A stretch of 64,000 bases of DNA from Hoylesella buccalis ATCC 35310 (GCF_025151385.1 NZ_CP102287.1:62001-126000), one strand, 5' to 3'. Positions 28,291 to 37,831 are shown, counted from the first letter of the stretch. A program made the numbers and translations. Notes: a model not told the origin generated them from the letters alone.

Positions 28291-28851
28291 GTGAAATCAA
28301 ATAAGAAAGCCAAGATAACTTATCAGTTCAAGATTAAGTTGCGAGGTATCACCAAGCCACCCGTATGGCGGCGTGTGTTGGTGCCTGCCAACTTCACTTT
28401 CTCAGGATTCCATGCCGTAATTCAAGAGGCATTCGGCTGGTGGAACGAACATCTGTATAGCTTTGGAGACAAACCTTACAGTCGTGTGCTGACGATAGCC
28501 GAGGTACATGACGAAGATTGGAGCGACACTCCCGACTATAATGCCCGAGCGTTCACGGTGGGAGAGTTTTATGGGGAAAAGCTCGATCCTAAACATAAAC
28601 TCTGTTACGTTTACGACTTCGGTGATGACTGGATTCACGACATCACGCTTGAGGACATTATAGATGAATTGCATCCCCATGCCTCGTGTACGGCTGGCAA
28701 AGGAGTCTGTCCCGAAGAAGATTGTGGCGGACCGTGGGGATATGAAGACATGAAAGAAAACGGAGAGATTGACGATTCCAAAGACTTTGATTTGGAAGCG
28801 GCAAACAAAACCGTGGAAGCTGTAAAGCCCACAGGGTTTGAGCCGTGGTAA
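28291..28851 (+). CDS. Plasmid pRiA4b ORF-3-like family protein
   Basis: 186 residues from a GTG. YQFKIKLRGITKPPVWRRVL at the N-terminus, FHAVIQEAFGWWNEHLYSFG near 45, LCYVYDFGDDWIHDITLEDI near 107 and CPEEDCGGPWGYEDM near 148 are the signature of the pRiA4b ORF-3 family. Its biochemical role is not established; members are often found on plasmids and mobile DNA. It stands 88 bp after the small acidic protein and just before the 388-bp repeat, so it may be cargo carried with an earlier insertion. Confidence 0.85.
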   Translation: MKSNKKAKITYQFKIKLRGITKPPVWRRVLVPANFTFSGFHAVIQEAFGWWNEHLYSFGDKPYSRVLTIAEVHDEDWSDTPDYNARAFTVGEFYGEKLDPKHKLCYVYDFGDDWIHDITLEDIIDELHPHASCTAGKGVCPEEDCGGPWGYEDMKENGEIDDSKDFDLEAANKTVEAVKPTGFEPW

Positions 28852-28953
28852 TACTAAGGTATGTTAGTAAAGAAATAGAATATAATAAAATCATGTATTT
28901 GTAAACCGATACAAATATAAAATCAGAACTTTATCATCAACGGTAAAGAAACT

Positions 28954-29341
28954 GTTTTTGTCCTATCATTTTACCAAAAAACGACCATCTAAAATCTTCA
29001 AAATAGAAAAATTTAATAGGCAAACGCTCAACAAAAATGTGCTGATTTTGTCAAAATAGACGTCTTTTCAAGTTAGAACATTGACTTAACGCCCTTGGAA
29101 ACACTCATTAGAGGTGTTATTTACATGACATAACAGCCTTAAAGCATGCAAATTGCAGGCTTATCTTAATGCTTTAGTCGACAAAAAACGGTAAAAATGG
29201 GAGTGAAAATAAGTTCTTTATGTATAATATATTCATATCAACGTGTTATAAAAGTCTCTGATTTTTAGCGTATTTGCGACCCACTTTGGTGTTGGTTGTT
29301 TTCACGAGAGTTATGAGAGGTACTTTGTAAAGAAAATTCAG
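28954..29341 (+). repeat. 388-bp dispersed non-coding repeat, copy A
   Basis: Aligns over its full length with 50606-50994. Well-conserved blocks include ACCAAAAAACGACCATCT, GCCCTTGGAAACAC, TTAAAGCATGCAA and GAGTTATGAGAGG. Small inverted repeats kept in both copies are GTTAT/ATAAC near 29116-29133 and TGCAA-N-TTGCA near 29147. It ends 151 bp before the glf copy 2 start. The 641-bp gap between 28851 and 29493 holds only this repeat and an AT-rich leader; I see no gene in it. Confidence 0.85.
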
Positions 29342-29492
29342 AACTAATTGTCGTTTCATACACTGTGTATAACTAATTTCATATACGCAGTTTTTATTAG
29401 TGCTTATCATTATAAAAAACATTATTTATAAATGAATGAGCTGTAGGAATTCATGAGGTTATATTTTTTTGAACTGCATAAAAAACAAATAA

Positions 29493-30620
29493 ATGGAAAA
29501 GCAATATGATTATTTAATAGTTGGAGCTGGACTCTTTGGTGCCATGTTTGCTTATCTTGCACACAAAAATGGGAAAAAATGTTTGGTTATAGAAAAGCGA
29601 CCTCAATTAGGAGGTAATTTGTTTTGTGAAAATATTGAAGGAATTAATGTGCATCGCTATGGTGCCCATATATTTCATACTTCAAGTAAAAGAGTGTGGG
29701 ATTTTGTAAATTCCCTGGTAGAATTTAACCGTTATACAAATTCACCTGTTGCAAATTATAAGGGGAAACTTTATAATTTGCCTTTCAATATGAATACTTT
29801 CTATCAAATGTGGGGTGTAACAACTCCAGAAGAAGCAAACGCAAAATTAGACGAACAACGCTCTGAGGCAGTAAAGAAGATGCAAGCTGATGGGGTAACT
29901 GAACCCAGAAATCTTGAGGAACAAGCCTTGACATTAATAGGTAAAGACATATACGAGAAATTAATAAAAGGATATACGGAAAAGCAGTGGGGACGCAAGT
30001 GTACTGAGCTCCCAGCATTTATTATCAAGCGACTGCCTGTTCGATTGGTTTTTGATAATAACTATTTTAATGATGGGTATCAAGGAATTCCAAAAGGCGG
30101 ATACAATATGCTTATAAAAGCGTTGTTAGAAGGTGTAGAAACCAAGGTCGACACAGACTTTTTTGAAAACAGGAAACATTGGGAAGGTATTGCCGACAAG
30201 ATTGTTTTCACTGGTAAGATTGATGAATTCTATAATTATCAATTTGGAAATCTTGAATACCGAACTGTTTTTTTCGAGCAGGAAGTACTCAATCTTTCTA
30301 ATTTCCAAGGTAATGCGGTGGTGAATTATACTGATATAGCAGTGCCATATACACGAATTATAGAGCATAAACATTTTGAGAAATTTGGAAATGAGGTGAA
30401 TAAATGTGCGCATACAGTTATATCAAAGGAATATTCCGTAGAGTGGAAATCTGGAATGGAGCCTTATTATCCCGTAAACAATGGTGTAAATAATGAGGTA
30501 TATCTGAAGTATAAGCAATTAGCTGACAAAGAAACCCATGTCTTGTTTGGTGGTCGACTTGCAGAATATAAGTATTATGACATGGCTCCTATTGTTGAAA
30601 AGGTATTGAATATGTTTTAG
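29493..30620 (+). CDS. glf: UDP-galactopyranose mutase, copy 2
   Basis: 375 residues, strongly similar along its whole length to the copy at 20085: [65 protein letters not shown] and [15 protein letters not shown] are all present. The DNA is much more AT-rich than copy 1, in line with wzx and the glycosyltransferases that follow, so it probably arrived with that block rather than by local duplication. It is the first gene of that block, 29 bp before wzx, and is preceded by the 388-bp repeat. Confidence 0.93.
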   Translation: MEKQYDYLIVGAGLFGAMFAYLAHKNGKKCLVIEKRPQLGGNLFCENIEGINVHRYGAHIFHTSSKRVWDFVNSLVEFNRYTNSPVANYKGKLYNLPFNMNTFYQMWGVTTPEEANAKLDEQRSEAVKKMQADGVTEPRNLEEQALTLIGKDIYEKLIKGYTEKQWGRKCTELPAFIIKRLPVRLVFDNNYFNDGYQGIPKGGYNMLIKALLEGVETKVDTDFFENRKHWEGIADKIVFTGKIDEFYNYQFGNLEYRTVFFEQEVLNLSNFQGNAVVNYTDIAVPYTRIIEHKHFEKFGNEVNKCAHTVISKEYSVEWKSGMEPYYPVNNGVNNEVYLKYKQLADKETHVLFGGRLAEYKYYDMAPIVEKVLNMF

Positions 30621-30649
30621 TTTACTTTTTCATAACCTTTGATTTTAAA

Positions 30650-32113
30650 GTGAAAGAACAAAGTTTAAAAGAAAAAACCATATCTGGTGTGTTTTGGAAA
30701 TTTCTTGAGAAGTTTTCTGTACAGGGTGTAATGTTCATCCAAAGCATTATTATGGCTCGCTTATTAGACCCATCAGATTATGGCCTGATAGGCATGGTCG
30801 CAATCCTTAATGGTGTTTGTGCCATACTTGTCGACTCAGGTTTTACAAATGCACTAATTCGTAAGAAAGATAGGACACCAGAGGATTTTTCTACGGTTTT
30901 TATTTTCAATGTAGTCATGAATATACTGATGGCTGTGTTTATGGTTGTTTTTGCCCCCATCTTCGCAGATTTTTATCATCAACCTGTTTTAAAAAATATA
31001 ATATATTTATTTGCAATACAAAGTGCAAGTGGCTGTTTGTTAGCTGTCCAAGGAGCAAAGATGATAGTGGATTTGCAGTTTAGAACAATGAGTTTTATCA
31101 ATGTAGTAACAACCATCTCTACAGGACTCATTTCCGTTGCATTGGCTTTTTATGGTTTGGGAGTATATGCTCTAGTAATACCTAATATTGTAATGATTTA
31201 TATTAGATTTGGATTATATTACCACTACCAGCATTGGTTTCCCGGATTTAAATTTTCGACACAATCTTTTAAAGAACTTTTTTCTTATGGATCTAAAATA
31301 TTGATTTCTAATTTGCTAAATTGTATATTTGGAAATATATATCCAATTGTCATTGGTAAAAAGTTTTCTTCAGCTGCTTTAGGATATTATTCGAGAGGTG
31401 AAGGTTATGCAGCATTACCTTCCGCTACGGTAAATGATGTAATTTCTAATGTTACATTACCAATTTTGAGCAGAATACAGGATGATACACAAGAATTATC
31501 TGTAATTTATCGAAAGATGCTGCGTGTTTCTGCTTATCTGGTTTTTCCTGTTATGATAGCACTCGCAGCAATGGCACGTCCTTTAGTAATAGTTATGATA
31601 TCAGAAAAATGGATTCCTTGTGTCATCTTTTTACAAATTTTGTGCTTTTCAGCGATGTGGAAACCAATATCTTCTTTAAATATGAATTTATTGCAAGTTA
31701 AAGGACGTTCTGATTTGTTCTTAAGAATTACAATTGTAGAAAAAATATTATTGATTTTAGTTGTGGTAGTTACCGTTCCGATGGGTGTTGTAGCAATGTG
31801 TATTGGAAGTGTTATTTCTGCCTATTTTACTTTGTTTATTAATACTTTTTATACAGGAAAGTTGATTGGAGTTGGCTTTATAGAACAAATGCAAGATTTG
31901 TCTCCTTCATTCTTTTTATCTCTAATTATGGGAGGATTAATTTATTATATATGTAGTTTATTTGCAATTTTACCATTGCAAATTATAGCAGGCACAATAA
32001 TAGGTTCTTTATTTTATTATATAATTTCTAAAATATTCAGGTTTATGGAACTTGAATATATAGGGAATATTATTAAGGAAAACGTCTTAATTAAAATTAA
32101 AAGAATAAAATGA
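30650..32113 (+). CDS. wzx: Wzx-type polysaccharide flippase
   Basis: A 487-residue multi-spanning membrane protein of the PST/MATE-like flippase group. It opens with TISGVFWKFLEKFSVQGVMF and has ARLLDPSDYGLIGMVAILNG near residue 36, followed by about 12 hydrophobic segments. Wzx proteins flip undecaprenyl-diphosphate-linked repeat units to the periplasm for polymerisation. It starts at a GTG and its stop overlaps the ATG of the following (IS-split) glycosyltransferase by four bases, showing translational coupling. Together with the EpsG-type polymerase at 39630 it defines a Wzx/Wzy-dependent pathway. Confidence 0.9.
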   Translation: MKEQSLKEKTISGVFWKFLEKFSVQGVMFIQSIIMARLLDPSDYGLIGMVAILNGVCAILVDSGFTNALIRKKDRTPEDFSTVFIFNVVMNILMAVFMVVFAPIFADFYHQPVLKNIIYLFAIQSASGCLLAVQGAKMIVDLQFRTMSFINVVTTISTGLISVALAFYGLGVYALVIPNIVMIYIRFGLYYHYQHWFPGFKFSTQSFKELFSYGSKILISNLLNCIFGNIYPIVIGKKFSSAALGYYSRGEGYAALPSATVNDVISNVTLPILSRIQDDTQELSVIYRKMLRVSAYLVFPVMIALAAMARPLVIVMISEKWIPCVIFLQILCFSAMWKPISSLNMNLLQVKGRSDLFLRITIVEKILLILVVVVTVPMGVVAMCIGSVISAYFTLFINTFYTGKLIGVGFIEQMQDLSPSFFLSLIMGGLIYYICSLFAILPLQIIAGTIIGSLFYYIISKIFRFMELEYIGNIIKENVLIKIKRIK

Positions 32114-32197
32114 CTAAAATTAATCAACCGTTAGTGAGTATAATCACGCCAGGGTGGAATGGCAAGTCATTTGTATATCGTTTATTAGATTCTATTT

Positions 32198-33555
32198 CAC
32201 TACTGTCCACGAAAATCTTTTAATAATCTCTTGAAACGCCTATAAATACAAGCTTGTAGGAGATAAAATAGACTCCCTACTTTTGAAAAGAGTATCTTTG
32301 CCACAAATTACAATTTGAAAGCAGATACTTATGAACAAAGGTCGATACGTATTTTCACAGCTGTGCGACTTTCTGCCGACAGACCATTTCAAATGGTTGA
32401 TAAAAAAGTATGAAGGTAATAAATATGTGAAGAGTTTCACTTGTTGGAATCATCTGATGGTTCTTCTATTTGGTCAGTTGTCTAATCGTGAGGGATTACG
32501 AGACCTTATTGTAACCATCACTCCGTTCAAGTCAGCGTTCCACCATCTTGGTTTTGGAAAGAATGTCAGTAGAAGCAATTTGAGCAAGGCCAATGAAATA
32601 CGCGAAGTCAAGATATTCCAAGAGTTTGCAGACAAGATGGTTTCCATAGCAAGAGAGAAACGAGGAGTCGTCAAGGACTTCTTCATATCGAACAATGTCT
32701 ATGCGTTTGACTCCTCAACAATATCATTGTGCCTTTCTGTATACTGGTGGACTAAACTGCATCATGGGAAAGGAGGAGTGAAATTGCATGAACTGTATGA
32801 CGTGAAGACAGACATTCCGACATTTTCTGTCATTACAGACGCTTCAGTTCACGATTCTCAAGTGATGGAGCTAATTCCCTATGAGAAAGAGAGTTTCTAT
32901 ATATTTGACAGAGCGTATATGGCAACTAGGAAACTTTATATAATAGAAGGAGCAGAAGCTTACTTTGTCGTGAGAGAGAAGCATAAAATGCCGTTTGAGG
33001 TCATAGAGGATAAAGAATACAACAACCCTTCATCTGGAATTATGGCTGACCAAATTATACGTTTCAAGGGATACAAGACTAAGAAGCAATATCCAAATAA
33101 ACTTCGACGAGTGGTATTCTATGACTATGATGGTAATAGGACATTTGTATTTTACACGAACAATTTTGAAATTACAGCGGAACAGGTTGCTATGCTTTAC
33201 AAATACAGATGGAGAGTAGAACTGTTCTTCAAATGGCTGAAGCAACATCTGCGCATCAAAGAGTTTTATGGAACCTCGGAGAATGCTGTAAAAATACAAA
33301 TCTATGCAGCTATCATTGCATATTGTCTTGTCGTTATCGTACAAGAATGTATGGGGCTAAAGCTTCAAACCTATGATGTTCTAAGAATTTTAAGCACGGC
33401 ATTGTTGACAAAAATGCCATTGTGTGACTTGCTCATTGAACAGAAAGAGGAAGAATTTACTGAAGGAAAAAACCTGCAGCTCTGCCTCAATTTTGATGGG
33501 TAACTATCAATTTGTTACTTTTTGAAATGTTAAAGGGTTTTCGTGGACAGTAGTG
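32198..33555 (+). mobile_element. IS4-family insertion sequence, copy 1
   Basis: 1,358 bp. Both ends carry CACTACTGTCCACGAAAA as terminal inverted repeat, with imperfect pairing for about ten more bases. The 9-bp target duplication ATTCTATTT lies at 32189-32197 and 33556-33564. One transposase gene fills the element. A copy with the same transposase sequence lies inverted at 41840-43197. Confidence 0.95.
32331..33503 (+). CDS. IS4-family transposase (DUF4372 type), copy 1
   Basis: A 390-residue DDE transposase. The N-terminal segment (KGRYVFSQLCDFLPTDHFKW) matches the DUF4372 domain found in one IS4 subgroup. Catalytic acids are probably in VYAFDSSTISLCL near 121, FSVITDASVHDSQVMEL near 160-180 with FYIFDRAYM, and the C-terminal YKYRWRVELFFKWLKQHL, which fits the IS4 Y-x2-R-x3-E-x6-K motif (the Glu is the third acid). 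The frame is intact, so the element may still move. Its protein is identical to that of copy 2. Confidence 0.95.
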   Translation: MNKGRYVFSQLCDFLPTDHFKWLIKKYEGNKYVKSFTCWNHLMVLLFGQLSNREGLRDLIVTITPFKSAFHHLGFGKNVSRSNLSKANEIREVKIFQEFADKMVSIAREKRGVVKDFFISNNVYAFDSSTISLCLSVYWWTKLHHGKGGVKLHELYDVKTDIPTFSVITDASVHDSQVMELIPYEKESFYIFDRAYMATRKLYIIEGAEAYFVVREKHKMPFEVIEDKEYNNPSSGIMADQIIRFKGYKTKKQYPNKLRRVVFYDYDGNRTFVFYTNNFEITAEQVAMLYKYRWRVELFFKWLKQHLRIKEFYGTSENAVKIQIYAAIIAYCLVVIVQECMGLKLQTYDVLRILSTALLTKMPLCDLLIEQKEEEFTEGKNLQLCLNFDG

Positions 33556-34603
33556 ATTCTATTTTATTACAAACATACACCCATATAGAATATATTTATG
33601 TAGATGATGGTTCTACGGACGGAACAAAAGATGTTGTTCTTTCTTATAAAAACAAATTTGAAGATAGAGGAATATCTTTCCAATATATTTATAAAGAAAA
33701 CGGCGGAGTCTCTACTGCAGTTGAAAAAGGGTTACAATATGTGAATGGTGAATATCTGTGTTGGCCAGAGTATGATGATTGGCTAACTCCCGATTCTATA
33801 GAAAAAAAAGTTAAGTATTTGGAGGAACATCCCGACTGTGCAGTTGTAACCAGTGATGCATGGTTAGTTTCAGAAAAACAAGTAGATTGTGCATATGGTG
33901 TTCTTTCTAGGTACAATCCTAATAGATTCGATCGTAATCACTTTGTCCAAGCATTGTTAAGTAATTCGGTCTTCACAGCAGCCTGCCAGATGTGTAGGAT
34001 GTCCGCTTTTGATGCTACACATATCAATCGTAAAATCTATCCATCTCCAATAGGCCCAAATTGGCAGATATTGTTACCGATGTATTACAAATACTGCCGA
34101 GGATTCATTCAAGAACCATTGTGTTACTATCTTGTAAGAGAAGATAGTATAAGCAATGGGAATTATAAAACTTTTGAAAAGCGAAAGAAGGCCATCGAGG
34201 AATTTATAAAGGCTATTAAAAATACTTTGATTACTATAGATATGCCCACTGACGATCTGCATCTTTATCAAGATCTATTGGATGAGAAATATGCTCTGGA
34301 TAAACTACAGCTCGGATATGAATCCATGGATAGAGAATATTTTAATCAAGCATTAGATTATTTTGTGGAGAGAAATAAACCTATACCAAAACGGTTTCAT
34401 ACACAGCAAAGGGTTTTTAAATCGAATTTATTGTTTTCAATCATGAAGATTTCGAGAAAAGTTAAACATTTTATTAAATGTTAAGTTCAAAAATGTATAA
34501 GAATGCTTACTTCAAGTTTAGGAGGAGGATATTTGAGAGTACGTAAAAAGCAATTAAATTTTGAGCATTAAAGATATAATAATACGATCAGTACTCATTT
34601 CTA

Positions 34604-35779
34604 ATGATAAATATTGAAGATAAGAAAGATTGTAACGGATGCACAGCTTGCGTAAATGTTTGTCCTGTCAGTTGTATTTCCATGCAAACGGATGATGAAG
34701 GCTTTCTATATGCGAAGGCAAATGAAGATATTTGTATTCATTGCTCATTGTGTGTAGATACCTGCCCAATCCAAAGTCCCTGGGACAAGCAGTCTCCGAT
34801 TAAGACTCTTGGTGCCTATAATAGGGACGAAGACATGTGTTTCGTGAGTACTTCTGGCGGGGTTTTTACATTGTTAGCAACACCTGTTTTAGAAGATGGA
34901 GGAGTTGTATTTGGAGCACGATTTAATGAAAACTGGCAGGTAAATATTGATTATGTAGAGCAAACTGAGGACTTAAGACTATTTAGGGGATCTAAATATG
35001 TTCAAGCCAGTGTAGGTGATTCTTTTCGTAAAGTAGAAAAGTTTTTACAAGAAGGACGCAAAGTTTTATATACAGGTACACCATGCCAAGTTGCAGGCTT
35101 AAATCATTTTTTAGGAAGAACTACTTATGATAATCTATTGACAGTAGATGTTGCTTGTCACGGGGTTCCAAGTCCTATGCTTTGGGGTCGATATCTCCAA
35201 GAGGTTAAACATACATATTTTGGAGGTGAAGCAATTACCCATGTTAATTTTAGATATAAATATGATACTTGGAGAGGATATCGGCTGACATTTAAGAATA
35301 AGGAACAGACTTATTCTGTCCCACGTTCTGAAGATCCTTATATGCGTGCTTTTTTCGATGGGCTTTCTGTACGTGAGGCATGCTATTACTGCGCCTGTAA
35401 AGAGGGGCGGAACCATTCAGACATAACAATTGCTGATTTTTGGGGAGCAGAGCATATAGAGCCTGATATGGAAAATGATAACGGTCTATGTTTAGTAATC
35501 ATTAATTCAAATAAGGGAGAAATTGCTTTTCCTTATGAAAAAGTAAGGTACAAAGAAACAGATTTGGAGAGAGCGAAAATTTATAATGAAGGTTTGCACG
35601 AACATACAAAAAGGCACGTTAAAAGAGATTCGTTTTTTAATTATATCAATAAGGCAGATTCTGTGATCGAAACTATGGAGAAAATAATGAAACCAACGTA
35701 CACGGTGAGGCTTCGAACAAAAATGAGTCAATATCGTTGGCATTTTTCAAAAATCTATCATAGAATAATTGGAAAATGA
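34604..35779 (+). CDS. Coenzyme F420 hydrogenase beta-subunit-like Fe-S protein
   Basis: 391 residues with two 4Fe-4S ferredoxin motifs at the N-terminus (CNGCTACVNVCP at 11-22 and CIHCSLCVDTCP at 46-57). The F420-hydrogenase/dehydrogenase beta-subunit-like domain follows, with RGSKYVQASVGDSF, VLYTGTPCQVAGL, VACHGVPSP and CYYCACKEGRNHSDITIADF. Such proteins are common in polysaccharide loci beside pyruvyltransferase genes and may do redox chemistry on the glycan or its donor, but the reaction is unknown. Its stop overlaps the pyruvyltransferase start by four bases, so the two are translationally coupled. Confidence 0.85.
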   Translation: MINIEDKKDCNGCTACVNVCPVSCISMQTDDEGFLYAKANEDICIHCSLCVDTCPIQSPWDKQSPIKTLGAYNRDEDMCFVSTSGGVFTLLATPVLEDGGVVFGARFNENWQVNIDYVEQTEDLRLFRGSKYVQASVGDSFRKVEKFLQEGRKVLYTGTPCQVAGLNHFLGRTTYDNLLTVDVACHGVPSPMLWGRYLQEVKHTYFGGEAITHVNFRYKYDTWRGYRLTFKNKEQTYSVPRSEDPYMRAFFDGLSVREACYYCACKEGRNHSDITIADFWGAEHIEPDMENDNGLCLVIINSNKGEIAFPYEKVRYKETDLERAKIYNEGLHEHTKRHVKRDSFFNYINKADSVIETMEKIMKPTYTVRLRTKMSQYRWHFSKIYHRIIGK

Positions 35780-36900
35780 AAATTGGAATCTACACATTAC
35801 CTCTGAACTATAATTATGGAGGATTATTGCAGGCTTATGCGTTACAAACCGTCTTGGAGAGAATGGGGCATGAGGTTGTTGTAATAGACCGCCCTTATAT
35901 TAAAAAAGTGAATATTTTTAACCATCCAAGGGAATTACTACGACGGTTAAAGGCTAAATACATTGGCAAAAAGAATATCAGGATATTCAATGAAGCATAT
36001 GAACATAAAGTATATCCAGGGATAGAGGTTAATACGAGGAAATTTATCAATCAATATATACACCATATTACAATCGATAAGCCTAATCTATTATCAAAAA
36101 ATAATTTCGATGCTATTGTTGTTGGTAGTGACCAAATTTGGAGGGCTGGCATATTAGGTAACAGCAAGAATAGATATAATTCTTTTTTAGAGTTTGCTAA
36201 AGACTGGGATTGCAAACGAATAGCATACGCACCTTCTTTTGGAGTAGATACATGGGAATATTCTGATGATGAAACTAAAGTATGCCAAAGGTTAATAAAA
36301 AGTTTTGATGCTATTAGTGTTCGTGAGCAGTCGGGAATAAAATTGTGTAAAGAGCATTTATATGTGGACGCTAAACGTGTATTGGATCCAACACTCTTAT
36401 TAACAAAAGAAGACTATATTAAGTTACTTCATCAGTTTACGTTTTCTAATCAGCGTCAAGAGAAACTGATGGCATACATTCTTGATGAATCGGACTGGAA
36501 AATGCGTATAGTCAATACGTGCGCAACGCAGTTAAATATAAAGGCATTCAAAGTTAACTCTAAAGCAGATGATATATGGGCGCCTATCGAAGAACGTATT
36601 CAGCCCCCTGTAGAAGATTGGATTAGAGGTTTTAGAGATTCAGACTATATTGTAACCGACAGTTTCCATGCCTGCGTATTCTCTATTATCTTTGGAAAAC
36701 CTTTTATTGTCATTGGAAACAAAAATAGAGGAATGGCACGTTTTACTTCCTTGCTTGAAATGTTTGGTCTTGAAGACAGATTAGTAGACAGTGACTTCAA
36801 TGGCAAATTGCCCAAAAGTAGTATAGAAGATGCACAATTAAAACTAAAAATACTAAGTCAAGAATCCATTGCATGGCTAAAAGATGCGATTGAAAATTAA
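35776..36900 (+). CDS. Polysaccharide pyruvyltransferase family protein
   Basis: A 374-residue protein of the CsaB/WcaK group, which transfers pyruvate from phosphoenolpyruvate to sugars as a ketal. Visible motifs are IGIYTLPLNYNYGGLLQAYA at the N-terminus, FDAIVVGSDQIWRAG near 113, SFDAISVREQSGIKLCKEHL near 176, VDAKRVLDPTLLL and YIVTDSFHACVFSIIFGKPF near 292. The last contains the conserved D-S-F-H. It is coupled to the Fe-S protein upstream by an ATGA overlap and probably decorates a repeat-unit sugar with an acidic group. Confidence 0.88.
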   Translation: MKIGIYTLPLNYNYGGLLQAYALQTVLERMGHEVVVIDRPYIKKVNIFNHPRELLRRLKAKYIGKKNIRIFNEAYEHKVYPGIEVNTRKFINQYIHHITIDKPNLLSKNNFDAIVVGSDQIWRAGILGNSKNRYNSFLEFAKDWDCKRIAYAPSFGVDTWEYSDDETKVCQRLIKSFDAISVREQSGIKLCKEHLYVDAKRVLDPTLLLTKEDYIKLLHQFTFSNQRQEKLMAYILDESDWKMRIVNTCATQLNIKAFKVNSKADDIWAPIEERIQPPVEDWIRGFRDSDYIVTDSFHACVFSIIFGKPFIVIGNKNRGMARFTSLLEMFGLEDRLVDSDFNGKLPKSSIEDAQLKLKILSQESIAWLKDAIEN

Positions 36901-36909
36901 ATCATAATA

Positions 36910-37824
36910 ATGATGAATATAGCACTGTGTACAGATGACAGATATGCCAACCATTGCGCAATTTGCATTACATCTATTTTAGAAAATAACAAACTTGAAG
37001 ACTGCCACATCTATGTGATGACAGAAGGATTGTTAGATGAAAATCTCAAGAAGTTTCATTATCTTGAAAAATACTATAAGAAGCCTGTAGAGGTGAAAGT
37101 TATAGATGGCAAAATATTTGAGGGACTTCAAGTGACAGGACGACTCCCCCGATCTATGTACTTCAGATTCATGCTTCCTGAGATTATCAATGACTCATCT
37201 GTCTTATATTTAGATTGCGATATAATTGTTAGACATTCTTTGAGGAATCTCTTTAATATAGATCTAACAAATTATGCTTGTGGAGTCGTAGAGGATCAAT
37301 GTGGCGATGATGTTAGAATGCACAACAGGATTAATATGTTTTCTCGTTATTTCAATTCAGGAGTGTTATTGATGAATTTAGATTATTGGAGAAAATATGA
37401 TATTGCAAAAAAATTAATTGATTATATTGCGAATGCAGGGTGGTTGATGTGTCCTGATCAAGATGCCTTAAACGTTGTACTTGAAGGGAAGGTTTTATAC
37501 TTAGATTATACTTATAACTTTCAACAAGGATTTTATGGTGAGCTTACTTGGTTAAGAGCTGATAAGTGGGAAAATGTTGCTAAAGATAGATGTTCTCCTA
37601 TTATTGTTCATTATACATCTGGAGAGAAGCCATGGCATACTGATTGTGTTCATCCATTAAAGAGAGATTATGACAAATATATGATGTTACATGATTGTCT
37701 GTATGAGAAAAAAAATCCTGGTCACTCTTGTGTGTTTTATATAGTAGAGAAAATAGTCGCTTATTTACGTAAAATGTATCAGAATTTTAGGAAACGGAAC
37801 GGAATGATTGTTAATAAAAACTAA
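36910..37824 (+). CDS. Family 8 glycosyltransferase
   Basis: 304 residues with the GT8 pattern: NIALCTDDRYANHCAICITS at the N-terminus, RSMYFRFMLPEIINDSSVLYLDCDIIV near 80-107 with the metal-binding DxD as DCD, YFNSGVLLMNLDYWRK near 145, CPDQDALNVVLEGKVLYLDY near 178, and HYTSGEKPW near 237. GT8 enzymes are retaining and often use UDP-galactose or UDP-glucose. ATG codons at 36910 and 36913 are both possible. It follows the pyruvyltransferase by nine bases. Confidence 0.92.
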   Translation: MMNIALCTDDRYANHCAICITSILENNKLEDCHIYVMTEGLLDENLKKFHYLEKYYKKPVEVKVIDGKIFEGLQVTGRLPRSMYFRFMLPEIINDSSVLYLDCDIIVRHSLRNLFNIDLTNYACGVVEDQCGDDVRMHNRINMFSRYFNSGVLLMNLDYWRKYDIAKKLIDYIANAGWLMCPDQDALNVVLEGKVLYLDYTYNFQQGFYGELTWLRADKWENVAKDRCSPIIVHYTSGEKPWHTDCVHPLKRDYDKYMMLHDCLYEKKNPGHSCVFYIVEKIVAYLRKMYQNFRKRNGMIVNKN

Positions 37825-37831
37825 TTTTCAA

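Larger units (their letters stand above)
32110..34484 (+). pseudogene. Family 2 glycosyltransferase split by an IS4 element
   Basis: The 5' part (32110-32197) encodes MTKINQPLVSIITPGWNGKS then FVYRLLDSI. The 3' part (from 33556) encodes SILLQTYTHIEYIYVDDGST, then DGTKDVV and a full GT2 body with EYDDWLTPDS. Removing the 1,358-bp IS and one copy of the 9-bp duplication ATTCTATTT rejoins the frame exactly, giving about 335 residues. The start overlaps the wzx stop (ATGA). After insertion the longest remaining frame starts at a GTG inside the IS end (33543) and lacks the first beta strand of the nucleotide-binding fold, so activity is probably lost. Confidence 0.9.

Noticed and set aside
29320..29327. 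Promoter within the 388-bp repeat (ACTTTG block)
   Set aside because: The block is conserved in both copies, but it lacks the TA of the -7 element, and the candidate -33 spacing differs between copies.
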